In this document: positions 1 to 9,236 of the stretch, in pieces
Position numbering within the stretch: the first letter of the stretch is position 1
Layout of the letters: every line of letters starts with the position of its first letter
NCBI GenBank assembly: GCA_964636675.1
Contig: CAZWUO010000012.1
Span: 1 to 39,214, forward strand
Length of the DNA stretch: 39,214 nt
Direction: 5' to 3'
DNA from: JALUUH01 sp964636675
GTDB taxonomy: Bacteria > Pseudomonadota > Gammaproteobacteria > S012-40
Made by a program: the position numbers and the translations under genes
Notes under the pieces: model-generated
Seen by the model: the letters and a program-made list of their open reading frames with translations, nothing else
The model's database searches: none
Told to the model about the DNA's origin: nothing

Positions 1-275
1 TTTTTAGGCATCAAGGTCACAATACGCTGAGAACTCGAGGTCATTGTTCCATTAATAATTTTAACCTGACTGTTTTTTGAAGTCCCGAGCACCTTAAAAT
101 CATTCTTGAGCACATCCAAATTCGGCTCCTCATCTCCCGTTAAATAGAGGGTTAAAGTTTCCCCTTCGTTCAGCACCGATCTATCGACCTGTGCCGTCGG
201 ACTCTCCGTAGCGAAGAGCACGCTGGATAACATGGAAACGATTAAAAAACTCAGTATTTGTCTCATAACACGCAT
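1..275 (-). CDS. batD: BatD-family protein, N-terminal part (cut by window edge)
   Basis: The reading frame opens with ATG at 275 (or an in-frame ATG at 266) and stays open to position 1, so about 91 residues are visible. The start has a typical signal peptide (MRQILSFLIVSMLSSVLFA) followed by a beta-rich stretch beginning TESPTAQVDRSVLNEGETL, which is how BatD/oxygen-tolerance proteins begin. The start lies 4 bp after the stop of the vWA/TPR gene, as the last member of the moxR-DUF58-DUF4381-vWA-vWA/TPR cluster. BatD proteins are membrane-anchored, largely periplasmic and of unclear biochemical role. The identification rests on the N-terminus and context; the C-terminal membrane helix is outside the window. 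Confidence 0.85.
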   Translation of the reverse strand, partial: MRVMRQILSFLIVSMLSSVLFATESPTAQVDRSVLNEGETLTLYLTGDEEPNLDVLKNDFKVLGTSKNSQVKIINGTMTSSSQRIVTLMPK

Positions 276-279
276 TTAA

Positions 280-2130
280 TTACCATTCGTTCACCACCGC
301 ATCATTGCCGGTTCTACCACGCTGAAACTGCCTTTGAAATTTCTCTCTTAATAAACCACCGGGATCATCCGGAATTCTGCGCAACCACTGCTCCAAGGCC
401 TGTTGTTGCTCCTCATATTGTTTATTGCTCAGCTGTTGTTGCTCAATCCGCTGTTGAGTGACTTGCTCCTCAGTGGATTCATTTGATTTTTGTGACTCCG
501 CTAAAGATTCATTTTTCACATCATTCTTTTTTTCAGCATTTTCTTTTGAGCTATCTTGTGATTTTTCCTGAGCATCTTTAGACTCGCTGTTTTCAAGTGC
601 AGAATCAGATGCTTTTTCCTCTGCACTTTTGCCTTTTTCTTCACTCGAGTTTTCAGCTTGCTCCGACTGTTCTTCATCACCACTCGATTGTTTATCGTCG
701 CCCGATTGTTGTTGCGTCGATTCTTCTCCTTGCTCCCCCGATTCCGAGTCTTTATTTTGCGCCTGCTCTTGTTGTTTTAGCAACAATTCCATATTGTATT
801 TTGCATCTTCATGCGCCGGGTCTTGGCTTAAAACTTTTTCATACTCGCTAATCGCTTGTGAAATTTTTCCAAGCTTTGCTAAGGTATTTCCCTTATTGTA
901 ATGCCCGTCGATGGTATCCATTGAAGAATAAAGTTCAAGCGCCTGTTGATAATCTTCAGACTTATATAATGCGGCAGCCTTCCAATGGGGGTCTGCAAAT
1001 AAATTTACCGCCTCTTTGGTTTTTCCTTGTTGATACAACTGCTGAGCTTGCTGATTTTTTGTTACCCATAAATCATTCCACTCTACCGCATACACTGGTT
1101 TAACCATGGGCATGACTAGTATAAGGGACACACATACCAGCCAACCCCTACGAAATGCAAGCGCAAACATCGGTAAGGCGAGCAGTAATAACCAAGGCCC
1201 TTTTTCTAACCAAAGTGATACATTGCGATCTTCACCCGCGGTGTTTTCTTGAACATCATCCACCTCTTTATGCGCCAGCAAATAATTCACATCTTTATCG
1301 TCAGGGGTTATCGCCGTAAAATACCCATTACCTTTGTTGGCGAGTCTTGATAACATTTGTAAATTCGTTTTTGGAATAACAATGCCACCATTTGCATCCT
1401 TTACAAAACCTCCCCCAACGTATGGAATAGGTGCTCCGTTTGCAGTTCCTACGGCTAATACCGATACACGATGACCTTTTTTTGCCAATACCTCAGCAGC
1501 TAATATCGTGGCTTCATTCACCCCATCCGTGATCAAATAAATACTGCCCTGCGGGATATTGCTTTGCATTAGCAAGTCTCCGGCTTTTTCTAGCGCCCGC
1601 TCAGAACGACTACCCTGTGTGGGCATTAAGTTGGTATCCAGTGTAGGAATCATTGCCGCGATGGTGGCTGCATCTTCAGTGAGTGGCGACACAACAAACG
1701 GCGTACTCGCAAAAACAATAAGCGCCGCTTGACCTTCTTTGCTTAATGCCAGCATATCTAACAACTTAAGTTTTGCACGGGCTAAACGGGTTGGCTTAAT
1801 ATCTTCCGCTTTCATAGAAAGTGATAAATCGAGCACAAAAACCTTCGCTGCTGCGGATTGATATACCGGCTGCTGTGACTGCTCCCAGGTAGGCCCAGCC
1901 AGTGCTAGAATCAACACTATACCTAATGCGAGATACAACCAGCGACCCATTAAGCGCGCAGGTGTTTTAGTTTTCGTCAATAAATGCTTGAGTAAATGCG
2001 GGTCACATATTTTTGCCCACGGCGAATTATATTTTTCTGCGCGTAGTAAAAATATAAATCCTAGCAACAGAGGAAGGAATGCGAGCAGCCAAATCGGGCG
2101 AATGAAATGCAAAAGATTCCAATCAATCAT
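280..2130 (-). CDS. BatB/BatC-like fusion: membrane vWA domain plus TPR and low-complexity tail
   Basis: The protein has 616 residues. An N-terminal membrane segment (about 10-30) and a second one (about 62-80) precede a von Willebrand A domain with an intact MIDAS start, DLSLS at Asp101, Ser103 and Ser105. A third hydrophobic segment follows near residues 305-345. The region from about 365 to 455 looks like tetratricopeptide repeats (KSEDYQQALELYSSM, YNKGNTLAKLGKISQAISEY). From about 455 to 570 the sequence is almost only E, S, Q, K, N and D, and it ends with a short conserved-looking block (LRRIPDDPGGLLREKFQRQ). This is the arrangement seen when BatB and BatC are one polypeptide. The start overlaps the upstream vWA gene by 8 bp, so the two are probably translationally coupled. 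vWA and TPR parts suggest a metal-dependent protein scaffold at the inner membrane; the actual partner is not known. Confidence 0.87.
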   Translation of the reverse strand: MIDWNLLHFIRPIWLLAFLPLLLGFIFLLRAEKYNSPWAKICDPHLLKHLLTKTKTPARLMGRWLYLALGIVLILALAGPTWEQSQQPVYQSAAAKVFVLDLSLSMKAEDIKPTRLARAKLKLLDMLALSKEGQAALIVFASTPFVVSPLTEDAATIAAMIPTLDTNLMPTQGSRSERALEKAGDLLMQSNIPQGSIYLITDGVNEATILAAEVLAKKGHRVSVLAVGTANGAPIPYVGGGFVKDANGGIVIPKTNLQMLSRLANKGNGYFTAITPDDKDVNYLLAHKEVDDVQENTAGEDRNVSLWLEKGPWLLLLALPMFALAFRRGWLVCVSLILVMPMVKPVYAVEWNDLWVTKNQQAQQLYQQGKTKEAVNLFADPHWKAAALYKSEDYQQALELYSSMDTIDGHYNKGNTLAKLGKISQAISEYEKVLSQDPAHEDAKYNMELLLKQQEQAQNKDSESGEQGEESTQQQSGDDKQSSGDEEQSEQAENSSEEKGKSAEEKASDSALENSESKDAQEKSQDSSKENAEKKNDVKNESLAESQKSNESTEEQVTQQRIEQQQLSNKQYEEQQQALEQWLRRIPDDPGGLLREKFQRQFQRGRTGNDAVVNEW

Positions 2131-3178
2131 TAGCTTTCAACTTCAAAAAATCCGGTAGTACACGTGCAAATTTTCTCGCAAATACTCCCGAAAAAAAAGA
2201 AGAATAACGCAGCAAGCCAATCAACGATAATAGCAAGAGGCTAATACTCAATGGCCAATAATATAAATCGACGATCGGCCTAAATGTCTGTGCTTCACCC
2301 ACCGTAGGTTCTAACTCATCTAATTTTTTGTATATTTGACGTAACTCCCGAGTGTCCTTTGCACGAAAATATTGTCCTCCCGTAACATCCGCTATACCCT
2401 GTAATGTCGTCTCATCTAAATCAGCCGATGGATCCACGGTGCGCGAACCAAAAAAAGTACTGACTTCCATCCTATCCGCGCCCACACCAATCGTATATAT
2501 TTTCAGGCCCAAGTCAGCAGCCAAAGCAGCAGCTTGCAACGGTTCGACTTCTCCGGCGGTATTAGCCCCATCGGTTAATAGGATAAGTACTCTGCTATTC
2601 TTATCCAAATCACGCAGGCGCTTAACTGCCAAGCCTATCGCATCCCCAATAGCAGTCTCCGTGCCTGCTAAACCAATTTCTGACTCTAATAACATCGAAC
2701 TCACCGTGGAACTATCATAAGTTAACGGTGTTTGCACATAAGCTTGTTTGCCAAATAGGATTAAGCCTAGGCGGTCGCCTTGGCGTTGTTTGATAAACCG
2801 ACTGGCCACCGCTTTTACCGCGGTTAATCGATCAACTTGTTGCTTATTCAGAAAAAAATCTGCGCGCTCCATGCTTCCCGATAAATCCACTGCCAACATC
2901 AAATCTCTTCCAGATGACGCCAGGGTTACCGGCTCTCCGACCCAAACGGGCTTAGCACTCGCGCCGATAAAAAATATCCATGCGATGACCGGCAATACCA
3001 TTGCTCGAGCCGGTGGTATTGCAGAACGGCTACTGGTTTCTCTAAAAGTAGCCCATTCGTGAAAAAAGGGGGTCCTCAACGCGTGTCCAGAGCCTGACTC
3101 TACCGGGGGTAAAAATCGCCAAATCAAGTAGGGCAATGGAATAGCAAAAAAAACCAAAGGCCACTGGAATTCCATCAT
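2123..3178 (-). CDS. BatA-like membrane protein with von Willebrand A domain
   Basis: About 351 residues from the ATG at 3178. I chose this start because it forms an ATGA overlap with the stop of the DUF4381 gene; an ATG six codons upstream (3196) is possible. Two hydrophobic N-terminal segments (about 5-22 and 58-76) are followed by a vWA domain with intact MIDAS residues (DLSGSM, Asp98, Ser100, Ser102, and the downstream LLTDGANT loop). A hydrophobic helix near the C-terminus (PLSISLLLLSLIGLL) ends the protein. This is the usual BatA layout. It sits in the moxR-linked cluster and probably works with the MoxR ATPase on a membrane or periplasmic client. Confidence 0.88.
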   Translation of the reverse strand: MMEFQWPLVFFAIPLPYLIWRFLPPVESGSGHALRTPFFHEWATFRETSSRSAIPPARAMVLPVIAWIFFIGASAKPVWVGEPVTLASSGRDLMLAVDLSGSMERADFFLNKQQVDRLTAVKAVASRFIKQRQGDRLGLILFGKQAYVQTPLTYDSSTVSSMLLESEIGLAGTETAIGDAIGLAVKRLRDLDKNSRVLILLTDGANTAGEVEPLQAAALAADLGLKIYTIGVGADRMEVSTFFGSRTVDPSADLDETTLQGIADVTGGQYFRAKDTRELRQIYKKLDELEPTVGEAQTFRPIVDLYYWPLSISLLLLSLIGLLRYSSFFSGVFARKFARVLPDFLKLKAND

Positions 3179-3645
3179 TGTAATTTTGTGACCCATTGTT
3201 CCAGTGAATTCAGCAAATATTGATCGTCGAAAACAATGGTTTTTTTATATTGATCGCCAGAGAAAACCTGGCCACAATCTGCTTGGAATATTGGATAACG
3301 AGACATTGAATCCAAATACACAAGCCATCCGTCTCCGGTAAGATTAGCTCGCGATTTTTCGGGGAAATAAGAGAGGGTTATTTTTCTCAGCATTGACGAA
3401 ATACTTTCGAGCAATAATGTTTTATCTGCATTTTTTGCATAATTCACTTTAATCCGTTGAAATTCTTTAAGCGCTTGTGTTTTCAGCTTACGCTTGGGAT
3501 TGTTGATATATTTTCTCAGCCCAAAAAATGCGAATAACAAAATAACAAGCAAGCCGATTAAAATCCACCAACCGAGAGCAAGGGGGAAGAAGCCAATGCT
3601 CGCTGGCTCATGAATATCTCGAAGCTGCAGAAGGGAATTGTTCAT
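3175..3645 (-). CDS. DUF4381 family membrane protein
   Basis: A 156-residue protein with one clear transmembrane helix (about residues 24-44, WWILIGLLVILLFAFFGL) followed by a basic, helical cytoplasmic region. The pattern HEPASIGFFPLALGWW near the N-terminus and its place between a DUF58 gene and a BatA-like vWA gene fit the DUF4381 family found in MoxR-linked clusters. No catalytic motif is visible. It starts 2 bp before the DUF58 stop region and its stop overlaps the batA-like start, so it is part of one transcription unit. Function is unknown; a membrane adaptor role is an inference from context. Confidence 0.82.
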   Translation of the reverse strand: MNNSLLQLRDIHEPASIGFFPLALGWWILIGLLVILLFAFFGLRKYINNPKRKLKTQALKEFQRIKVNYAKNADKTLLLESISSMLRKITLSYFPEKSRANLTGDGWLVYLDSMSRYPIFQADCGQVFSGDQYKKTIVFDDQYLLNSLEQWVTKLQ

Positions 3646-3646
3646 T

Positions 3647-4609
3647 TCAAACTTTATGCGTCGTTTTTTTAGCCAGTTTTGCTTGCAGAGTTTTCACGAG
3701 ATCATCATCCGTCAACACCGTTAATTGGTGAATGCCATTTTCAGCACTAAATTGAGAAAATTCAGCACGCCGACTATTTGCATAACTGACAAATTGCTCT
3801 CTATTTTTTTGCATGCGGGTATCAATAAACCCGAATTGCTGCCCATCGGTAAACTCATAATACCCAGAACCCGGAAAATCAAGCTCGATGGGATCCAAAA
3901 CCGCAATACATACAACATCATTATGTCGTGCTAATTGCGTTAAATAACTCTTAGCCTGTTTTTCGATTTTATAAAAATCACTTAAAATATAAATCAAACT
4001 TCCCGGTCGAATGCCTTTGTGCGCGCGCAGTAATGCAGCGGTAAAATTATTGCTGTTTTGCGTCGCTAACGCTGCATACTTCCATGATGCTAAAAAATGG
4101 ATAAGCTTTAATACGCCCTTTTTTCCACCCAATGGTTTTAATTCTAAATGGTTTTTATGATCGAATAGAAATGCGCCCACTCTATCACCATGGCCATCTG
4201 CTGCCCACGCGAGTAATACCGCAATTTTACTCGCAATAACTGATTTGAATGCCACCTTCGTGGCAAACTGCATCGTAGGGCCAAGATCGACCAGCATAAA
4301 AACGGGACGTTCGCGTTCTTCTACAAACAGCTTCGTATGTGTTTTATTCGTTCTTGCCGTTACCCGCCAATCTATATTTCTAACATCATCTCCAGGCTGA
4401 TAAACCCTGACTTCGTCAAAATCCATACCACGCCCTCTAAAAGGCGAGGCATAAGCACCCGCGAGTGGCGCAGACGTTTTAACCGTGGGTTTGCGAAAAA
4501 TTGATTTGCATTGCAGTCGAAGCTTGCTTAATTCAGTGACCGAAACGGTAACACCTTTGCTCCGTTTCGCATCATCCGTCCCGCCATCGTTGCGCTTATC
4601 TCTCAGCAT
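3647..4609 (-). CDS. DUF58 domain protein of the MoxR/Bat cluster
   Basis: About 320 residues from the ATG at 4609, with AGGG 8 bases upstream; a TTG two codons earlier is possible. The diagnostic DUF58 block is present: SPFRGRGMDFDEVRVYQPGD followed by VRNIDWRVTARTN. The C-terminal half has a vWA-like fold pattern (VFMLVDLGPTMQF, then LIYILSDFY), with the MIDAS-type residues partly changed. Soluble, with no membrane helix. It lies 8 bp after moxR, the standard pairing in these clusters. DUF58 proteins are thought to be partners or substrates of MoxR ATPases; the exact function is not established. Confidence 0.88.
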   Translation of the reverse strand: MLRDKRNDGGTDDAKRSKGVTVSVTELSKLRLQCKSIFRKPTVKTSAPLAGAYASPFRGRGMDFDEVRVYQPGDDVRNIDWRVTARTNKTHTKLFVEERERPVFMLVDLGPTMQFATKVAFKSVIASKIAVLLAWAADGHGDRVGAFLFDHKNHLELKPLGGKKGVLKLIHFLASWKYAALATQNSNNFTAALLRAHKGIRPGSLIYILSDFYKIEKQAKSYLTQLARHNDVVCIAVLDPIELDFPGSGYYEFTDGQQFGFIDTRMQKNREQFVSYANSRRAEFSQFSAENGIHQLTVLTDDDLVKTLQAKLAKKTTHKV

Positions 4610-4617
4610 GCTCAACC

Positions 4618-5589
4618 CTATGGAACGGGGACACGATTTATAATTTTTTTGATAATATCATCCGCTGTTACATCGTGCGCCTCAGCTTCAAAGGTCAGCA
4701 GTATGCGATGCCTGAGCACATCATAAGCCATTGTTTGAATATCATCAGGGGAAACAAAATCATTACCTTTTAACCACGCGAGTGCTTTGGCACAACGATC
4801 TAACGCAATAGAACCCCGCGGACTCGCACCGTAGCGAATCCACTGGCTCAGATCATCCCCCCATTTTTGCGGATACCGGGTCGCAAAAATGAGTTGAATC
4901 ATATATTCCTCTAGACTCTCTGCGAGATGAACGGCCAGCACTTCGTCGCGTGCTGCCGTTATATCTGTCAGTCCTAACTTCACGTGATCTTGTTCTGATA
5001 CTTGCTCAGTTGGCTTACTGGCTTGTTCACGCACGATTGTTAGAATTTTTTTCTCTGCAGCAACATCTGGGTATGCAACAAAAACCTGCATCAAGAAACG
5101 ATCAAGTTGTGCCTCTGGTAGAGGATAAGTTCCTTCTTGCTCTATGGGGTTTTGGGTCGCCATCACCAAAAATAACTCCGGCAATTGATAGGTCATTTTG
5201 CCCACCGTAATCTGGCGCTCCCCCATGGCTTCCAGCAGCGCTGATTGAACCTTTGCAGGCGCTCTGTTTATTTCATCCGCCAATAATAAATTATGAAAAA
5301 GGGGACCTTGTTGAAAATGGAAACTACCATCTTGCGGACGATAAATTTCGGTTCCTGTCAAATCTGCGGGTAATAAATCAGGGGTAAACTGAACGCGATG
5401 AAAATCTCCCTCCAAACAATCACTCAGTACTTTTATTGCGGTGGTTTTAGCCAAGCCTGGCGCGCCTTCAACCAATAAATGTCCATCTGCGAGGATTGCG
5501 ACCAACAATCGCAGGGTTAAATCCTGCTGGCCGATTATTTTGGAATTGAGTCTTTCTTGAACTTTACTAAATAAATGATGTAATGACAT
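4618..5589 (-). CDS. MoxR-type AAA+ ATPase
   Basis: A 323-residue AAA+ ATPase. Walker A is GAPGLAKT (residues 42-49) and Walker B is LLLADEINRAP with Asp105 and Glu106. The stretches VQFTPDLLPADLTGTEIY, QEGTYPLPEAQLDRFLM and YGASPRGSIAL are signatures of the MoxR subfamily. It is the first gene of the Bat-type cluster, followed by DUF58, DUF4381, two vWA proteins and BatD. MoxR ATPases are regarded as chaperone-like motors that mature or remodel partner complexes, with vWA proteins serving as metal-dependent adaptors. The specific client here cannot be read from the sequence. The 128-bp gap upstream should hold the cluster promoter, but I see no convincing -35/-10 pair in it. Confidence 0.93.
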   Translation of the reverse strand: MSLHHLFSKVQERLNSKIIGQQDLTLRLLVAILADGHLLVEGAPGLAKTTAIKVLSDCLEGDFHRVQFTPDLLPADLTGTEIYRPQDGSFHFQQGPLFHNLLLADEINRAPAKVQSALLEAMGERQITVGKMTYQLPELFLVMATQNPIEQEGTYPLPEAQLDRFLMQVFVAYPDVAAEKKILTIVREQASKPTEQVSEQDHVKLGLTDITAARDEVLAVHLAESLEEYMIQLIFATRYPQKWGDDLSQWIRYGASPRGSIALDRCAKALAWLKGNDFVSPDDIQTMAYDVLRHRILLTFEAEAHDVTADDIIKKIINRVPVP

Positions 5590-5717
5590 ACCGTTGATAA
5601 CCTGAAAACTAATTTGTTGGTGAAAAAATGTTCGTGAAAAAGATCAATGATAGACCGTGGAATAGCTGAATGGTTTCAGTATTTGCCCCATCCATAATAT
5701 TGACAGCTGGTTAGCCT

Positions 5718-6611
5718 CTAATTTTTCATGGCTTTAGGCAAAAGTGATAAGGACGCTCGCCAAGGTGTTTTTCGTCTATTCTTATTCTTAATGATCTCGC
5801 TCACCGATACCAATCTAACCCCATCAGCCTCTATTTGGACCAAGCGCTTTTCGAGATACTTCAAAGTATTTTTCCGTGGGTGTGCAATCGCTAACGCCGC
5901 CCCTGTTTTTTTTGCAATGCGAATAAGTTTTTCATAATTTTCGTTAATCGACTCCATATCCGAATAGTGATCCAAAAACACGTTTCGCGTCGTATTTGCA
6001 ATCCCGACTTCCGTCGCAACCTGCCCCGCAATACTCGACACCGATGTTAAACTATCGATGAAAAATAAATTTCCGTTAGCTTTTAAAACGCGCATCAACC
6101 AAACCATGTGGCCAGGATGCTGGGTTAATAAACTGCCCTTATGATTATTCACCCCAACCGCCATCGGCACCGATAAAAGATCCTGCTCGACGCGTGTAAC
6201 AAATTGCGTTTCCGTCATGTCCAAGGTTAAGTCATTCGGGCTTAAGGCCTTTTCATCAATCGACTCCATCGGTAAATGCAATAAGACTTCTTTGCCGGCA
6301 TCATTTGCAATAGTTGCCAATGAAGTAGTGTGTGGACTATTTGGTAGAAAGGAATAACTGAGATTTCCAGTTAACAAAATCGCTTTGATGCCTACCTGAT
6401 AATCATCTCCCATATCATCGATTAAAATAGCGATAATCGGTATTTGATTTTCCGACGAATCCGCCAAAACAGGGCTTACTAGGAATGGAAATGCAAACGC
6501 CAGAAAACACAAATGCCGATAGTTGGCTAAAGCAGCTAATCGGCCTTGTGCAAAAACTAAGGTTTTTCTATTACATATTTCAATCAATATTTTTATTATG
6601 ACTGTGCGCAT
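5718..6611 (-). CDS. Divergent polysaccharide deacetylase (YibQ/DUF610 family)
   Basis: A 297-residue protein with the family landmarks IPIIAILIDDMGDD, VLLHLPMES, GVNNHKGSLLT and FIDSLTS in the right order. These belong to the divergent polysaccharide deacetylase family that is usually encoded next to envC and ctpA, as here. The hydrophobic export signal (HLCFLAFAFPFLVSPVLA) starts only at about residue 33, so the N-terminus is unusually long if the ATG at 6611 is used; that start overlaps ctpA by 32 bp. A later non-ATG start would give a more ordinary signal peptide. The protein should act in the periplasm, probably on cell-wall or surface polysaccharide, but no substrate is proven for the family. 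Confidence 0.87.
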   Translation of the reverse strand: MRTVIIKILIEICNRKTLVFAQGRLAALANYRHLCFLAFAFPFLVSPVLADSSENQIPIIAILIDDMGDDYQVGIKAILLTGNLSYSFLPNSPHTTSLATIANDAGKEVLLHLPMESIDEKALSPNDLTLDMTETQFVTRVEQDLLSVPMAVGVNNHKGSLLTQHPGHMVWLMRVLKANGNLFFIDSLTSVSSIAGQVATEVGIANTTRNVFLDHYSDMESINENYEKLIRIAKKTGAALAIAHPRKNTLKYLEKRLVQIEADGVRLVSVSEIIKNKNRRKTPWRASLSLLPKAMKN

Positions 6612-7914
6612 TTTCCATTATTTTGAGTCCGCGTAACATATTTAATGCTTCATAAAGGTGATAGTCTGTACTCGCCAGTGTCAGCGCCTTATCATCTTCC
6701 GTTTCTTTAGGAGATTTTTTACCATTTTTCTCATTAGCGCTTTCTAAATGTCTCGCCAGATCAGATTCTTTCACTCGATCAAATGTTTTTTCTGCTTTTG
6801 ATACTTTAACACTTTCAAGCTTAATATCTGGCGAAATGCCCTCGGCCTGAATCGATCGGCCTGAAGGCGTATAATAGCGCGCCGTGGTTATTTTTAATGC
6901 AGAGTTGCTATTCATTGGCAAGATGGTCTGTACCGACCCTTTGCCAAATGTTTTGCTGCCCATGATCAAAGCACGCTGATGATCTTGCAACGCACCAGCA
7001 ACGATTTCCGATGCCGATGCCGAACCTCCATTCACCAACACAACAATCGGCGCTCCGCTTAATATGTCATCGGGGGTGGCGCTAAACCGCAAGCGCGAAT
7101 CCTTGTCTCTGCCTTCAGTATAAACAATCAAACCTTTTTGTAAAAATGCATCTGAGACATCTACAGCAGCGCTCAATACGCCTCCAGGATTATTGCGTAA
7201 ATCCAATACAATGCCTTGCAAACCCTGCTCAGCTTCTTTGCCGAGTTTTTTTATCTGTTGATACAAACTTTCGCCCGTCTTAGACTGAAAACTGGTAATC
7301 CGTATATAACCAAAATTTTCATCGAGCATCCGTGACTTAACACTTTTCACGCGAATAATATCGCGTTTAATAGTTATCTTTAGAGGTTTATCTAAGCCTT
7401 CGCGCACGATGGTAAGGATAATATCCGAACCCGGTTTACCACGCATAATTTTGACCGATTCGCTTAAGGTCAGGCCCTTAACCGGCGTATCATCTAAACG
7501 CACAATCAAATCACCGGCCTCAACACCTGCTCTAGCCGCTGGAGTATCATCAATGGGGGAGATGATTTTTACAAAGCCGTCTTCCATTCCGACCTCTATC
7601 CCTAAACCACCAAATTGCCCGGTAGTACCAACTTGTAACTCCTTGTAACCCTCGGGATCCAGGTAGGTTGAATGTGGATCAAGCCCCGTCAGCATGCCAC
7701 GAATGGCATTCTCTAATAATGTTCTATCATCAACAGGTTCTACATAATCACTTTTAATTTTTGCAAAAACTTCAGTGAAAGTCCTGAGCTCTTCCACAGG
7801 TAATGCAATTTCGCCCGTTTCACGCTTTGCAAAAACACCTTGAGCTATCGTCAACATTACACCTAACACTAAGCCTATCGACAGTATTAAAAAATTTCGT
7901 TTTGTTGCTTTCAT
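6580..7914 (-). CDS. ctpA: C-terminal processing peptidase, S41 family
   Basis: A 444-residue periplasmic or membrane-anchored protease. A signal anchor (FLILSIGLVLGVMLTIAQ) is followed by a PDZ domain (about residues 90-170, GLGIEVGMEDGFVKIISP) and the S41 catalytic core. The nucleophile lies in the GGSASASEI signature (Ser300 by comparison with Prc) and the general-base lysine in KTFGKGSVQ (Lys325), 25 residues apart as in Prc. Family members cut near C-termini of envelope proteins; in Pseudomonas, CtpA controls peptidoglycan hydrolases. The neighbours envC and the divergent deacetylase support a cell-wall role. The last 60 or so residues are charged and low in complexity. Confidence 0.95.
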   Translation of the reverse strand: MKATKRNFLILSIGLVLGVMLTIAQGVFAKRETGEIALPVEELRTFTEVFAKIKSDYVEPVDDRTLLENAIRGMLTGLDPHSTYLDPEGYKELQVGTTGQFGGLGIEVGMEDGFVKIISPIDDTPAARAGVEAGDLIVRLDDTPVKGLTLSESVKIMRGKPGSDIILTIVREGLDKPLKITIKRDIIRVKSVKSRMLDENFGYIRITSFQSKTGESLYQQIKKLGKEAEQGLQGIVLDLRNNPGGVLSAAVDVSDAFLQKGLIVYTEGRDKDSRLRFSATPDDILSGAPIVVLVNGGSASASEIVAGALQDHQRALIMGSKTFGKGSVQTILPMNSNSALKITTARYYTPSGRSIQAEGISPDIKLESVKVSKAEKTFDRVKESDLARHLESANEKNGKKSPKETEDDKALTLASTDYHLYEALNMLRGLKIMENAHSHNKNID

Positions 7915-8063
7915 TACTTTGCTCCGCGGGGATTAACCGACTTTACCAAACAAGTTAGCGGGTCTAAGCCCACTTTCGATAGCTGGCCAATGATGAGTTT
8001 TGGTTTCCACAGTTGTATTTGGAAAAACAATGGTACACGGTTTCGATCACGATACAAGTCCAA

Positions 8064-9236
8064 TTAACGCCTAGCGATCAACCATTTAGAAGGATTTACT
8101 GGCTGTCCCTTATGCCTGATTTCGAAGTACAAGGCGCTTTTTTCCAGACTTCCACTATTCCCAACTAAAGCGATTACTTCGTTCTTTTTTACTTTATCAC
8201 CTAAACTTTTTAACAAGCTTTGGTTATGCGCATATAAGCTCATATAGGTGGAACCATGATCAATAATCAATACAAACCCATACCCTTGTAACCAATCTGC
8301 AAAAACGACGCTTCCTAACGCAACGGACTTTACCGCTGTGCCTTGTGCTGCTTGAATCAGCAAGCCCTTCCACTTAACCTGGCTAGTCAACCGACTTTTA
8401 CCATAACGCGCAATTATTTTGCCTTTTACGGGTAGATTGAGCTTGCCTTTCGATTTTGCGAAAGACGTGCCGTTTCTGTTAGCATTCGACACGTCATTTT
8501 CTTTCCTGCTCTGGCGTGCGATTTCATTAAGTTTTTTTTGATTTTTTTTCAAAAAATTAATTCGATGGCGCTTACTCTTAATTGTTTTCTTTAAATGTGC
8601 AAGTACTTCAGAGCGCTTAATTTGAGTCGCCTTAAGTGTCCCAAATTTTTGCTCCTGCTCGCCTATCATTTTATTGACAAAACGATTTTTGGTGACGATT
8701 TGTGCTCGAATCGATTGCAGCTGATTACGTGAATCTTTATACAAATCAATTTGTTGACGTTTTGCCGCATGAAGATATTGAAAATAAACCAATGCTCTTC
8801 CCGTTTTCGACGGATCTTGTTGGTTAAACAATATCTTTAAATAAGGCTGCTTGCCTTGGGTATATAGGCTAGTAATGTAAGAAGATATATCGTGTTCAGC
8901 ATTTTGTTGTTGTTGCTGCAGCTTTTTGTCTTCTTTTTTATTGGCCTCTAAGATCTTTTTATTGTTAGTAATATCTTGCTTCAAACGATGAATTTGTTGG
9001 CTTAGCTTGGCAATATCATGATCGAGTGATTTCAGCTCTTTGATGACAGCAGCTCGTTTCGAGCTCGCCGAGGAAAGCTCCTTGTTTAAAACACCTATCT
9101 CTTGTTGCTCAGCAGAGGCGCCTAACGCAACATTTAAAACGCCAAAATAGACAATAATTACGCAAAAAATGCGTAATCCAGCAAAATAACTCAGGGCCTG
9201 TTGACGTTTCATTTTTGTCCACAGCAACTTGGTCAC
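8064..9236 (-). CDS. envC: EnvC-like murein hydrolase activator with degenerate LytM domain
   Basis: A 390-residue protein with an N-terminal export signal, a long coiled coil (about residues 45-260, rich in Q, K, E) and a C-terminal LytM/M23 domain (about 275-390). Zinc ligands of active M23 peptidases are missing: the HxH position reads YFEIRH, as in E. coli EnvC, and the upstream histidine region reads WKGLLIQA. The protein is therefore expected to activate amidases at the division septum and not to cut peptidoglycan itself. I place the start at GTG 9236, which overlaps the gpmI stop as GTGA; the ATG at 9212 is an alternative and gives a shorter n-region. Confidence 0.92.
   Translation of the reverse strand: MTKLLWTKMKRQQALSYFAGLRIFCVIIVYFGVLNVALGASAEQQEIGVLNKELSSASSKRAAVIKELKSLDHDIAKLSQQIHRLKQDITNNKKILEANKKEDKKLQQQQQNAEHDISSYITSLYTQGKQPYLKILFNQQDPSKTGRALVYFQYLHAAKRQQIDLYKDSRNQLQSIRAQIVTKNRFVNKMIGEQEQKFGTLKATQIKRSEVLAHLKKTIKSKRHRINFLKKNQKKLNEIARQSRKENDVSNANRNGTSFAKSKGKLNLPVKGKIIARYGKSRLTSQVKWKGLLIQAAQGTAVKSVALGSVVFADWLQGYGFVLIIDHGSTYMSLYAHNQSLLKSLGDKVKKNEVIALVGNSGSLEKSALYFEIRHKGQPVNPSKWLIARR

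Noticed and set aside
258..1103. Several plus-strand open frames opposite the vWA/TPR gene
   Set aside because: They lie antisense to the low-complexity E/S/Q coding region and encode Ser/Cys/His-rich sequence with no domain; they are shadows of the real gene.
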